The notes: generated from the letters alone by a model not told the origin. Numbered from the stretch's first letter, positions 1 to 7,737 are shown. The stretch: DNA of 23,787 bases from JAEKLB01 sp050249235 (GCA_050249235.1 JBFWQW010000037.1:1-23787), one strand, 5' to 3'. Made by a program: numbers and translations.

Positions 1-1486
1 GGGCGACGGTGACGACGTCGACGCCCCGGGTGACCACCGCCTTCAACACCGCGTCGCCGGACTCGGCCATGGCCCGCACCGCCGACACCGGTACCGGGCC
101 GATGCCGGGCAGCTCGCACACCTCCCCCTCGGCCGGCCAGCCCCGCACCAGGGCGTCCCAGTCGACCCGGACCACCACCTCCTTCGGGATGACCCGCCCG
201 GCCAGGTCGCCGGGATGATCGTCGCCCGCCCGGTCGACCCCGCCCGGCGGGTCGGGAAGGCCGCGGCCGGGGCCGGGGCCGGGGGCTGGGGCAACGTCGG
301 GTTCGGGGTCGAGGCCGGGGCCGGCTTCGGGGTCGAGCCCAGCCGTCTCGAAGGGCAGGCGCTCGGGTCCCGAGGCTCCAGCAGTCGTGCACCGTTGCGC
401 AATGCGGGGCGTGACAGCCGCCGGGTCGTCGCCGGGTCCGCGCCCGGCGCCCGACCGGTCCCCGCTCGCGGATCCGGTCCTCTCCCCGGCTCCGCCCGAC
501 CCGGCAACACCGACCGCGGCCCGTCGGGCCATGGCGAGGAGCCCGTCAGCCAGATAGGCCTCCGACGACTCGGTCCGCCCGGCCCGGTGGGCGGCCCGGA
601 ACACCCGGTCACCGAACGCCTGGGCCACCGCCCACACCTCGGCCCCCTCCTGCGGCGTGGACCGGTACGACAGCTCCACCGCCCCGTCGGCACAGGAGCG
701 CTTCCGGAAGTACCGGGAGGCGTGGATGCGGCGGTGCCGGGCCTCCAGATCCGCATCCGCGGCCGCCTTGGTGCGGGCGCACCGTTCCCGCAGCTCCGAC
801 ACCGACTCCCGACCGGCCGCCGCCACCAACACCGACTGCGCCGCCGACGCCACCACCGCCGCATCGGCGATCGACTGCGCCTGCACCACCGACAACGAAC
901 CCGCCGCCACCGCCCCGTCCACCTCCGGCAGCACCGCCAGCTGCCGAGACGCGTCCAACATCCCCCGGGCTTGGCCGACCGACACCCCGGCCAACACCGC
1001 CAGATGATCCGCCGCCGACCGGCGACCGGCCCGCCGCCACCCGGCCGCCTCTTCTACCCGACTCGCCAGCCGCAACTTGGCCCCGGCCGCCAACCGCTCG
1101 ACCCGATCCAGACAGGCCCACACCGCCTCCACCTCGGGCAACGGCACCCCAGCCGGGTCGAGCCCGACCACCACCGCCCGCAACCCCCGCTCGATCTCCT
1201 CGACCTGCGCGACCTGCGCGACCTGCCCGACCTGCTCGACCTGCGCGACCTGCCCGACCTGCTCGACCACCTCGACCTGCCCGACCTGCTCGACCCGCCC
1301 GACTGCCTCGACCCGCCCGACTGCCTCGACCCGCCCGGCCAGCCCGTCCCGCCCGGCCAGCCCGTCCCGCCCGGCCAGCCCGTTCCGCTCGGCCAGCCCG
1401 TTCCGCCCGGCCCGCCCGACTGCCTCGACCCGTCCGACTGCCTCGGCTCCCCCGACCAGCCCTTCCCGCTCGACACTCTCGAACAT
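1..1486 (-). CDS. DUF222 / 13E12-repeat family protein, 5' part (HNH domain lies outside window)
   Basis: An open frame on the minus strand starts at ATG 1484-1486 and runs without a stop to the left edge, about 495 codons. Residues from about 100 on (GLRAVVVGLDP, RVERLAAGAKLRLASRVEEA, GWRRAGRRSAADHLA) and the later block ELPGIGPVPVSAVRAMAESG followed by LKAVVTRGVDVVTVA are the hallmark of the DUF222/13E12 repeat family. In that family an HNH nuclease domain normally follows; it would lie beyond position 1. Residues about 5-95 are a low-complexity stretch of three-residue units (VEAVGR, GLAGRD, VGQVAQ types). A Pro/Gly-rich linker occurs around residues 335-410. The MF start fits other 13E12 proteins I recall. 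The family's cellular role is not established; it is multicopy in actinobacteria and some mycobacterial members are LexA-controlled, which agrees with the SOS box at this start. Family call is firm; function is not. Confidence 0.88.
   Translation of the reverse strand, partial: MFESVEREGLVGGAEAVGRVEAVGRAGRNGLAERNGLAGRDGLAGRDGLAGRVEAVGRVEAVGRVEQVGQVEVVEQVGQVAQVEQVGQVAQVAQVEEIERGLRAVVVGLDPAGVPLPEVEAVWACLDRVERLAAGAKLRLASRVEEAAGWRRAGRRSAADHLAVLAGVSVGQARGMLDASRQLAVLPEVDGAVAAGSLSVVQAQSIADAAVVASAAQSVLVAAAGRESVSELRERCARTKAAADADLEARHRRIHASRYFRKRSCADGAVELSYRSTPQEGAEVWAVAQAFGDRVFRAAHRAGRTESSEAYLADGLLAMARRAAVGVAGSGGAGERTGSASGDRSGAGRGPGDDPAAVTPRIAQRCTTAGASGPERLPFETAGLDPEAGPGLDPEPDVAPAPGPGPGRGLPDPPGGVDRAGDDHPGDLAGRVIPKEVVVRVDWDALVRGWPAEGEVCELPGIGPVPVSAVRAMAESGDAVLKAVVTRGVDVVTVA
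1198..1480. repeat. 9-bp-register tandem repeat (minisatellite) inside the DUF222 gene
   Basis: From about 1202 to 1480 the plus strand can be cut into roughly thirty 9-bp units in one register. There are three blocks. The first is GACCTGCGC/GACCTGCCC/GACCTGCTC (1202-1291). The second is an 18-bp unit alternating GACTGCCTC with GACCCGCCC (about 1292-1336, and again about 1418-1444). The third is an 18-bp unit GGCCAGCCC plus GTCCCGCCC or GTTCCGCCC (1337-1408). The period is a multiple of three, so the frame stays open and encodes tri/hexapeptide repeats in the N-terminus of the DUF222 protein. Confidence 0.85.
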
Positions 1487-1494
1487 ATGTTCGA
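1479..1494. promoter_or_regulatory. LexA (SOS) box overlapping the DUF222 start codon
   Basis: The sequence TCGAACATATGTTCGA is a perfect 16-bp palindrome and matches the mycobacterial SOS-box consensus TCGAAC-N4-GTTCGA exactly. The ATG of the DUF222 gene is formed by the central CATATG. LexA bound here would cover the first codon and the likely transcription start of the minus-strand gene. The divergent pabB gene starts 139 bp away and is less likely to be affected. That LexA binds here is inferred from the consensus match. Confidence 0.85.
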
Positions 1495-1499
1495 CTGTA
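1494..1499 (-). promoter_or_regulatory. -10 element (TACAGT), leaderless promoter of DUF222 gene
   Basis: On the minus strand TACAGT (TANNNT class) lies 7 nt before the ATG. This places the transcription start at or next to the start codon, which would make the mRNA leaderless and explains why the SOS box sits on the initiation codon. Confidence 0.6.
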
Positions 1500-1620
1500 C
1501 TGGAGGGGGACGACAACCACAACCACGACGGCCATGCCTCTTCCCCGCCGTCGACGACCCGAAGGCATCCCGACCCACGGCCTCGGGCAAACATCGGGGG
1601 CGCCCCCCGGGTCGGCGCCA

Positions 1621-1626
1621 TAGCCT
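1621..1626 (+). promoter_or_regulatory. -10 element (TAGCCT), leaderless promoter of pabB
   Basis: TAGCCT lies exactly 6 nt before the GTG at 1633, the spacing expected when transcription starts at the first base of the start codon. It decides the pabB start, since no Shine-Dalgarno sequence is visible there. Confidence 0.55.
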
Positions 1627-1632
1627 CGGGCC

Positions 1633-2658
1633 GTGGAGCCGGCCGACCTGCCTCCGGTGGCGGTGGTCGGGGGTCGGCTGGCCACCGGGCTGCTCGACGT
1701 CACCGACGACCTCGCCGCCCTCGACGGCCGGGGCTTCTGGGTGGTCGTCGCGCCCTACGACGGGCTGCCCGTCTGCGCCCGCTTCGAGCGCACCCGCCCC
1801 ATGACCGGCCGGCCGGCCCGGCGCTGGATCGGGCCCGACCGGTCGGCGTGGCGCTCGAGCCTCGACCGGGACGGGTTCGAAGCCGGCGTCGTGGCGATCC
1901 GGGCCGCCATCGCCGCCGGCGATGTCTACGAGGTGAACCTCACCCGCCGGCTGTCGGCCACCCTGCCCGCCGACGCCGACGTTGTGGCGCTCGCCAGCGC
2001 GCTCGCCGGCGGGAACCCGGCCCCCCACGCCGCCGTGGTGCGGCTCCCCCGGCAGGGCATCCACGTGGCATCGGCCTCGCCCGAGCGCTTCCTGCGCCGG
2101 AGCGGTCGGGGGGTCGAGTCGCAGCCCATCAAGGGCACCGCCGTCACCGCCGACCGCTTCCTCGAGAAGGACCGGGCCGAGAACATCATGATCGTCGACC
2201 TGGTCCGCAACGACCTGGGCCGGGTGTGCGAGTACGGCTCGGTGGTGGTGCCCCACCTGTGCGAGGTCGAGCACCACCCCGGCCTGGTGCACCTCGTCTC
2301 GACGGTGCGGGGCCGGCTCCGGCCGGACGTGGGCTGGACCGAGCTCCTGGCCGCCACCTTCCCCCCTGGCTCGGTGACGGGCGCGCCCAAGCTGGCCGCC
2401 ATGGCCGCCATCGAGCGGATCGAGCCGGTGGCCCGGGGGCCCTACTGCGGCGCGGTGGGCTGGGTCGACGCCGACGCCGGTCAGGGCGACCTCAACGTCG
2501 CCATCCGCACGTTCTGGTTCGCCGACGGCGAGGTCCACCTCGGCACCGGGGGCGCCGTCACGTGGGACTCCGATCCGGCCGGCGAGTGGGCCGAGACTGA
2601 GCTCAAGGCGAGGCGGCTCCTCCGGGTGGCCTCGACCCCGCTGGAGTCGGTCTCGTGA
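1633..2658 (+). CDS. pabB: Aminodeoxychorismate synthase component I (chorismate-binding)
   Basis: The 341-residue protein of the TrpE/PabB chorismate-binding family would convert chorismate plus ammonia to 4-amino-4-deoxychorismate, the first step of p-aminobenzoate and folate synthesis. Visible motifs are QPIKGTAV (164-171), AENIMIVDLVRND (182-194), FPPGSVTGAPK (243-253) and GTGGAVTWDSDP (304-315). The lysine of PIKGT (K167) is the residue that distinguishes PabB from anthranilate synthase TrpE (PIAGT). At 341 residues it is shorter than E. coli PabB and lacks most of the N-terminal tryptophan-binding-type region. No glutaminase partner (PabA/TrpG) is encoded in the window, so it must come from elsewhere. 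pabC follows after 22 bp. The GTG start is supported by the leaderless -10 at 1621. Confidence 0.9.
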   Translation: MEPADLPPVAVVGGRLATGLLDVTDDLAALDGRGFWVVVAPYDGLPVCARFERTRPMTGRPARRWIGPDRSAWRSSLDRDGFEAGVVAIRAAIAAGDVYEVNLTRRLSATLPADADVVALASALAGGNPAPHAAVVRLPRQGIHVASASPERFLRRSGRGVESQPIKGTAVTADRFLEKDRAENIMIVDLVRNDLGRVCEYGSVVVPHLCEVEHHPGLVHLVSTVRGRLRPDVGWTELLAATFPPGSVTGAPKLAAMAAIERIEPVARGPYCGAVGWVDADAGQGDLNVAIRTFWFADGEVHLGTGGAVTWDSDPAGEWAETELKARRLLRVASTPLESVS

Positions 2659-2680
2659 GCGACGTCGTTCGGGCGGCCCG

Positions 2681-3496
2681 GTGATCTGGGTCGACGGTGC
2701 ACTCCTCGACGACGACCGGGCCACCGTCTCCGCCCTCGACCACGGCCTGACCGTGGGTGACGGCGTGTTCGAGACGATGAAGGTGCTCGCCCGCACCCCC
2801 GTCGCCCTGCGGCGCCATCTCGACCGGCTGGCCGGCTCCGCCGCCGCGATGGGCCTCGCCCTCCCGGACCGGTCGGTGCTCGAGGGCGCGGTCGCCGAGG
2901 TGGTGGCGGCCAACGGCCTCGACGACTGCCGGTTGCGGCTGACGGTGACCGGTGGCCTCGGGCCGCTGGGCTCCGGTCGCACCGGTTCGGCGCCGACGGT
3001 CGTCGCCGCCGTGGCCCCACTCGAACCGGTGGAGCCGTCCACCGCGGTCGTCACCGTGCCCTGGGTCCGCAACGAGCGCAGCCCCCTCGCCGGGGTCAAG
3101 TCGACCTCCTACGGCGAGAACGTGGTGGCCCTGGCCCGGGCCAGGCAGGCCGGCGCGACCGAGGCCCTCCTCGCCAACACCCGGGACGAGCTCTGCGAGG
3201 GGACGGGCTCCAACGTCTTCGTGGTCGTCGACGGCCGCATCCTGACCCCACCGCTCTCGTCCGGCTGCCTGGCCGGCATCGCCCGGGCCCTCGTCCTCGA
3301 GGCCGCCGACGTCACGGAGGTGCCCCTCCCCTACGCCGTCCTCGCCACCGCCGACGAGGTCTTCCTCACCTCCTCCATCCGTGACGTCCAGCCCGTCCAC
3401 GCCGTCGACGGCCGCCCCCTCCCCGCACCCGGCCCCCGAACGCGGGATGCGATCGCCGCCTACCGACGCCTCCTCGCCACCACCCTCGACCCCTGA
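2681..3496 (+). CDS. pabC: Aminodeoxychorismate lyase (PLP fold type IV)
   Basis: The 271-residue class IV aminotransferase-fold protein would split aminodeoxychorismate to p-aminobenzoate and pyruvate, the step after PabB. It shows the family start IWVDGALLDDD, the GDGVFETMKV segment (26-36), the PLP lysine in AGVKSTSYGEN (K140), the LCEGTGSNVFVV segment and the phosphate-binding SSIRDVQPV near the C-terminus. The GTG start follows pabB by 22 bp, so the two are probably one transcript. Branched-chain or D-amino-acid aminotransferases share the fold; the neighbour makes PabC the best call. The gene ends just before the repeat array at 3500. Confidence 0.87.
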   Translation: MIWVDGALLDDDRATVSALDHGLTVGDGVFETMKVLARTPVALRRHLDRLAGSAAAMGLALPDRSVLEGAVAEVVAANGLDDCRLRLTVTGGLGPLGSGRTGSAPTVVAAVAPLEPVEPSTAVVTVPWVRNERSPLAGVKSTSYGENVVALARARQAGATEALLANTRDELCEGTGSNVFVVVDGRILTPPLSSGCLAGIARALVLEAADVTEVPLPYAVLATADEVFLTSSIRDVQPVHAVDGRPLPAPGPRTRDAIAAYRRLLATTLDP

Positions 3497-3499
3497 GGG

Positions 3500-3990
3500 G
3501 CGCGACCCAGCGCAGGCGCCAGCCCCGGAGCAGCCCACCCTCGGGTAGGGCTGCGTGCACGCCCAGCTGCGCAGGCGAGGCGCCGGAGCTGCGCATCAAC
3601 AGAGCGCCAGCCGAGCCGGAGTGGCGCGTCAGGACAGCCGAAGCTGCGCATCAGCGACGCTGCGGAGGCGCCAGCCGGAGCAGCACCCCGGACAGGTACG
3701 GCTGCGTGCACGCCCAGCTGCGCAGGCGAGCCCCCTGGGGCGAGCCGGAGCTGCGCATCAAGACAGCTGCCCACGCTGCGGAGCGCCAGCGAAGCGAGCC
3801 TCCCCAGCAGGTACGGCTGCGTGCACGCCCAGCTGCGCAGGCGAGGCGCCAGCCGAGCCGGAGCTGCGCATCAACACAGCAAGGCTGCGGAGCGCCAGCG
3901 AAGCGAGCCTCCCCAGCAGGTACCGCTGCGTGCACGCCCAGCTGCGCAGGCGAGCCCCCTGGGGCGAGCCGGAGCTGCGCATCAAGAAAG
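3500..3990. repeat. Intergenic array of four imperfect ~110-150 bp repeats, two alternating subtypes
   Basis: This gene-free stretch between two convergent genes holds four copies of a unit built on GGCTGCGTGCACGCCCAGC, then TGCGCAGGCGAG, a variable core, and GAGCTGCGCATCAA. The palindrome GCGTGCACGC marks the copies at 3553, 3704, 3819 and 3928 (steps of 151, 115 and 109 bp). The core alternates: copies 1 and 3 carry a GGCGCC-type core and copies 2 and 4 carry CCCCCTGGGGC. In each unit TGCGCAG and CTGCGCA can pair around the core. Copies 3 and 4 are also preceded by a shared GCGCCAGCGAAGCGAGCC. Between copies 1 and 2 there is a partial, decayed unit (AAGCTGCGCATCA near 3650). The last copy supplies the TGA stop of the minus-strand mannosyltransferase gene. 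No transposase, terminal repeats or coding signal is seen; frames open through it look like chance. Confidence 0.85.
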
Positions 3991-5148
3991 GTAGAACCCG
4001 CGGGCGAAGAGGGATGTGGTGACGACGAGGCAGGCGGCGCTGCCGGTCAGGGCGACCACACGCAGCCGGGGGCGACCGGCGAGGAGGTCTCCGGCGGCGG
4101 CGAAGGCCGGGAAGGCGGCCAGGGCGTAGCGACCGAGGCCGAGGAAGTTCTTCGACGAGAGCCCGGGCACGACGAGCACGAGGGCGACGTAGGCCCCGTA
4201 GGCCCACCCGAAGCGGCGCACCACCCGGGGCGTGAAGGCGAGGGCGGTGGCGAAGGCGGCCAGGTGGGCCAGGTTCCGGAGGCGGATGGCGCCGGTGGTG
4301 TCGAGCATCTCCTCCATGAAGCGGATCTTGAACCAGGTGCGGGGGCCGGCGGCCTGGTCCCAGCCGGGGACCCCGGTCTGCTCGACGAAGGCGAGGGGCG
4401 ACCCGAACCTCGACCCGAGGTAGGCGCAGTACGCCGCCACGCCGGCCGCCGACAGGACCAGCGCCGGTGCCCACCAGCGGGGCAGCCGGTTGCCGGGGAC
4501 CCGGCTCCGCTCCCAACCCCGGAGCAGCAGGCCGACCACGAGCGCCGGCCCGACCACCCGGGTGGCGGTGGCCAACGCGCCGACCAGGCCCGCAGCCAGC
4601 GGCCGATCCCGCTCGAGCAGGAGGAAGGCGCCGACGGCCAGGGCGAGGAACAGCGCGTCGGAGTACATGGCGCCGTAGAGGAAGAAGGCGAAGGGCCAGG
4701 CCATCAGGCAGGCGACGGCCACCCACGTGCCGGTGCCGTCCAGCCAACGCCGGCACCAGCGGGCGAAGAGCACCACCGAGGCCGCCCCCGCCACGACCGT
4801 GATGGCGATCCCCGCGCCGAACGCCGAGAACGGACCGGCGGCCAGCAGGCGGATCAGGAGGGGGTAGGCCGGGAAGAAGGCGACGGTCGACTGCTCGCCC
4901 GACACGTAGGAGTAGCCGTCGACGGCGATGCGGTGGTACCAGCCGGCGTCCCACCGCACCCAGCCGGAGAACCAGGGCTGGTCGGCGAACACCAGACCGG
5001 GCGACGGGTCGTCGGTGAGGCCGAGGTGGTCGATCGAGAGCGTGAGCACCAGCCCGGCGACCGCCACGACGGCCAGGAAGGCGACCAGCAGACGGCCGGT
5101 GCTCGGCCCTCCCGCCCCGGGCAGGGGCGCGGGCGCGGGCGCGGTCAC
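3982..5148 (-). CDS. PIG-V-like membrane mannosyltransferase (GT-C type)
   Basis: The 388-residue polytopic membrane protein has about eight to ten hydrophobic segments. The first TM (around residues 20-40) is followed by a large extracytoplasmic loop with RWDAGWYHRIAVDGY and TVAFFPAYPLL, which are typical of bacterial proteins related to GPI mannosyltransferase 2 (PIG-V). In GT-C enzymes an acidic residue in this first loop is catalytic; here it is the Asp of RWDAGW. Its likely role is transfer of mannose from a polyprenyl-phosphate donor to a cell-envelope glycan or protein, but the acceptor is unknown. The GTG start overlaps the birA stop by 4 nt (GTGA), so it is translationally coupled to birA. 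The stop codon lies in the last unit of the neighbouring repeat array. Confidence 0.75.
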   Translation of the reverse strand: MTAPAPAPLPGAGGPSTGRLLVAFLAVVAVAGLVLTLSIDHLGLTDDPSPGLVFADQPWFSGWVRWDAGWYHRIAVDGYSYVSGEQSTVAFFPAYPLLIRLLAAGPFSAFGAGIAITVVAGAASVVLFARWCRRWLDGTGTWVAVACLMAWPFAFFLYGAMYSDALFLALAVGAFLLLERDRPLAAGLVGALATATRVVGPALVVGLLLRGWERSRVPGNRLPRWWAPALVLSAAGVAAYCAYLGSRFGSPLAFVEQTGVPGWDQAAGPRTWFKIRFMEEMLDTTGAIRLRNLAHLAAFATALAFTPRVVRRFGWAYGAYVALVLVVPGLSSKNFLGLGRYALAAFPAFAAAGDLLAGRPRLRVVALTGSAACLVVTTSLFARGFYLS

Positions 5149-5918
5149 GCCGGCCGGACGTGCACGACGTCGCCGACCGCGACGACGTGGCGGGTGGCGC
5201 CGTCGTCGACGACCAGGTGGCCGGCGTCGGTCAGGTCGACGGCAGCGCCCTCGAGCGGGTCGGCCGGCCGGCCGCCGGCGCCCCGCTCGACGCGGACCCG
5301 GCGGCCGAGCGTCACGCAGCCGTCCCGGTGCTCGGCGGCGAGGGCGCGCCGTCCGGAGGGCGAGGCGAGCGACGCCAGCCGGGGCGCCAGCTCGACCAGC
5401 CAGGCTTCGAGCACCGCTTCACGCCGGACCCCGCCGCCGGGCGCCTCGCCGGCCAGCGAGGTGGCCGAGTCGGCCATGCCGTCCGGCACGGCGTCGGCCG
5501 TGACGTTGAGGCCCATGCCCACCACCAGCGCGTCGAGGCGCCGGCCGGACACCACCGCCTCGGTCAGCAGCCCGGCCAGCTTCCGGTCGCCGGCCACCAG
5601 GTCGTTCGGCCACTTGATCCCGGCGTCGACGCCGGCCACTGTCCGGCACGCGGCCCTCGCCGCCAGGGCGGCCGCCACCGTGGCCAGGTGGGCGTCGCCC
5701 GGCTCGAGGTCGGGGCGGAGCAGCAGGGACACCAGCAGCGACGAGCCCGGGGCGGCTTCCCAGACCCGCCCGAGCCGGCCCCGGCCGGCTGTCTGCACGT
5801 CGGCGACGAGCACGACCCCGGCGTCGTCGCCGCGCCGGGCCCGCCGCAACAGCTCGGCGTTGGTGGAGTCGATCGACGCCACCCGCTCGACCGGACCGAG
5901 GGCGGCGGGGCCCCTCAC
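5145..5918 (-). CDS. birA: Biotin--[acetyl-CoA-carboxylase] ligase, group I
   Basis: The enzyme would activate biotin with ATP and attach it to the lysine of biotin carboxyl carrier domains. With the GTG start at 5916-5918 it has 257 residues. Motifs are SIDSTNAEL (15-23), QTAGRGRLGR (42-51) for biotinyl-AMP binding, and the catalytic lysine in KWPNDL (K102). A C-terminal SH3-like domain follows. There is no N-terminal helix-turn-helix, so it is a monofunctional ligase and not a repressor. The frame stays open upstream to 6038, but that part would overlap the start of the divergent carboxylase gene and has no family similarity, so I prefer the shorter start. A TATCGT -10-like element on this strand (5965-5970) fits a start of transcription near 5958. 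It faces its probable substrate gene across about 60 bp. Confidence 0.87.
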   Translation of the reverse strand: MRGPAALGPVERVASIDSTNAELLRRARRGDDAGVVLVADVQTAGRGRLGRVWEAAPGSSLLVSLLLRPDLEPGDAHLATVAAALAARAACRTVAGVDAGIKWPNDLVAGDRKLAGLLTEAVVSGRRLDALVVGMGLNVTADAVPDGMADSATSLAGEAPGGGVRREAVLEAWLVELAPRLASLASPSGRRALAAEHRDGCVTLGRRVRVERGAGGRPADPLEGAAVDLTDAGHLVVDDGATRHVVAVGDVVHVRPA

Positions 5919-5979
5919 CCGGTCGCCGGGTCGGTGGTTTCCGCCCCGGTGCGCACGATCTGGAACGATACGCACCACC

Positions 5980-7737
5980 ATGCTGACCAAGGTCCTCATC
6001 GCCAACCGGGGCGAGATCGCCGTCCGGGTCATTCGCACCTGCCGTGAGCTCGGCGTCGCGACGGTCGCCGTCTACTCGGAGCTGGACCGGGAGGCTCTCC
6101 ACGTGCGCCTCGCCGACGAGGCCTACGCCCTCGGCGGCCAGACGGCGGCGGAGAGCTACCTCAACACCGAGGCCATCCTCGACGCCATCCGTCGCAGCGG
6201 CGCCGACGGGGTGCACCCGGGCTACGGCTTCTTCTCCGAGAACACCGACTTCGCCCGGGCCATCACCGCCGAGGGCGTGACGTTCATCGGTCCGCCCCCC
6301 GGGGCCATCGAGGTGATGGGCGACAAGATCTCGTCCCGGGTCGCCGCCGCCGAGGCGGGTGTGTCCGGCGTGCCGGGCGACAACACCATCCTCACCGACC
6401 CCGCCCAGGTGATCGCCTTCGGCGAGGCCCACGGCTGGCCGGTGGCCATCAAGGCCGCCTACGGCGGGGGTGGGCGGGGCATGCGCGTCGTCCAGTCCGC
6501 CGACGAGGCCGCCGGCGCGCTCGAGTCGGCCATGTCCGAGTCGCTGAAGGGCTTCGGGCGCGACGAGTGCTACATCGAGCGCTACCTGACCTGGCCCCGC
6601 CACGTCGAGATGCAGGTCATCGGCGACACCCACGGGAACATGGTCTGGATCGGCGAGCGGGACTGCTCCGCCCAGCGCCGGCACCAGAAGCTCGTCGAGG
6701 AGAGCCCGGCGCCCGCCTTCCCGGACGACATCCGCCAGGCCATGGGCGAGGCCGCCGTCAAGGTGGCCCGGGCCTGCGGCTACTTCAACGCCGGCACGGT
6801 CGAGTTCCTCTACCAGGACGGCGAGTTCTTCTTCCTCGAGATGAACACCCGCCTCCAGGTCGAGCACCCCGTCACCGAGGCCATCTCCGGCATCGACCTG
6901 GTCGCCGAGCAGCTCCGGGTGGCGTCGGGCGAGCCGCTCTCGTTCACCCAGGCCGACATCGACCGCCGGGGCCACGCCATCGAGGTCCGGGTGAACGCGG
7001 AGGACCCGGCCGGCGGCAAGTTCCTCCCGTCGCCGGGCACGATCTCGAAGCTCACCGTGCCGAACGGCCCGTTCACGCGCTGGGACGCCGGCTACGAGGC
7101 GGGCGACGAGGTCAGCCAGTTCTACGACAACCTCGTCGGCAAGCTCATCGTGTGGGGACGCGATCGCGAGGAGGCCAGGAACCGGATGCTCCGGGCCCTC
7201 GACGAGATGGTGGTCGACGGCATCGCCACCACCATCCCGGCCCACAAGGCGATCCTCTCCCATCCAGACTTCGCCGCCGCCGAGCACTCCACCAAGTGGG
7301 TGGAGGAGCGCCTCGACCTCACCGGCGTGAGCTCGACCCCGGCCGCGCCGGCCGACGGCGCCGAGGCCAAGGTGCGACGCGACGTGGACGTCGAGGTGAA
7401 CGGCAAGCGGTTCTCGGTCGCCATGTGGGTGCCCGAGTCGGCGGTGGCGGCCGGGGCCGGGCCGGCCGCGGGCGCTCGCCGGCCGCGAGCGGCTGCGGCC
7501 GCGGGCGGCCTCGCAGGCGGTGGGTCGGGCTCGGTCGCCGTCCCGATGCAGGGCACCATCGTGAAGGTCCTCGTCGCCGTCGGCGACAAGGTCGAGGCCG
7601 GGCAGGCCGTGTGCGTGCTCGAGGCCATGAAGATGGAGAACCACATCAACGCCGAGACGTCCGGCGAGGTGACCGAGGTGCGCGTCGAACCCGGTCAGTC
7701 CGTGGGTGCCGGCGACGTGGTCGTGGTCATCGCCTGA
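5980..7737 (+). CDS. Acyl-CoA carboxylase alpha subunit (biotin carboxylase + BCCP)
   Basis: The 585-residue biotin-dependent carboxylase alpha chain is similar in size to actinobacterial AccA2/AccA3. The biotin carboxylase domain fills residues 1-450: ANRGEIAVRVIRT at the start, the ATP-grasp glycine loop GGGGRGM (162-168), ERDCSAQRRHQK, and EMNTRLQVEH (287-296). A short linker domain and an Ala/Gly-rich hinge (485-516) lead to the BCCP domain with the biotinylation motif EAMKMEN (K551). It carboxylates biotin with bicarbonate and ATP; a separate beta subunit sets whether acetyl-CoA or propionyl-CoA is used, and none is encoded here. The ATG at 5980 is where family similarity begins. A much longer open frame upstream to 3706 runs through birA and the repeat array and is not coding. 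Confidence 0.93.
   Translation: MLTKVLIANRGEIAVRVIRTCRELGVATVAVYSELDREALHVRLADEAYALGGQTAAESYLNTEAILDAIRRSGADGVHPGYGFFSENTDFARAITAEGVTFIGPPPGAIEVMGDKISSRVAAAEAGVSGVPGDNTILTDPAQVIAFGEAHGWPVAIKAAYGGGGRGMRVVQSADEAAGALESAMSESLKGFGRDECYIERYLTWPRHVEMQVIGDTHGNMVWIGERDCSAQRRHQKLVEESPAPAFPDDIRQAMGEAAVKVARACGYFNAGTVEFLYQDGEFFFLEMNTRLQVEHPVTEAISGIDLVAEQLRVASGEPLSFTQADIDRRGHAIEVRVNAEDPAGGKFLPSPGTISKLTVPNGPFTRWDAGYEAGDEVSQFYDNLVGKLIVWGRDREEARNRMLRALDEMVVDGIATTIPAHKAILSHPDFAAAEHSTKWVEERLDLTGVSSTPAAPADGAEAKVRRDVDVEVNGKRFSVAMWVPESAVAAGAGPAAGARRPRAAAAAGGLAGGGSGSVAVPMQGTIVKVLVAVGDKVEAGQAVCVLEAMKMENHINAETSGEVTEVRVEPGQSVGAGDVVVVIA

Noticed and set aside
1..1486. DUF222/HNH gene as a transposon or homing endonuclease insertion
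   Set aside because: No terminal inverted repeats, target duplication or interrupted host gene is seen; the family is usually free-standing. The right edge is an ordinary promoter region; the left edge is outside the window.
1054..3099. Long minus-strand frame of 681 codons across pabB
   Set aside because: It is antisense to pabB-pabC, has Arg/Ala/Gly-rich nonsense composition and no family motif.
3460..3935. Small frames within the repeat array as genes
   Set aside because: They overlap on both strands, repeat the same peptide (AQLGVHAA type) only because the DNA repeats, and have no start signals or coding bias.
3500..3990. Repeat array as a CRISPR locus
   Set aside because: Unit spacing is irregular (151, 115, 109 bp), the repeated part is longer than the variable part, and no cas genes are present.
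3706..7737. A single very long plus-strand frame that would fuse the repeat array, a region antisense to two genes, and the carboxylase
   Set aside because: Only the part from ATG 5980 has family similarity. The upstream part runs antisense to birA and the mannosyltransferase and through the repeats; long open frames on both strands are expected at this GC content.
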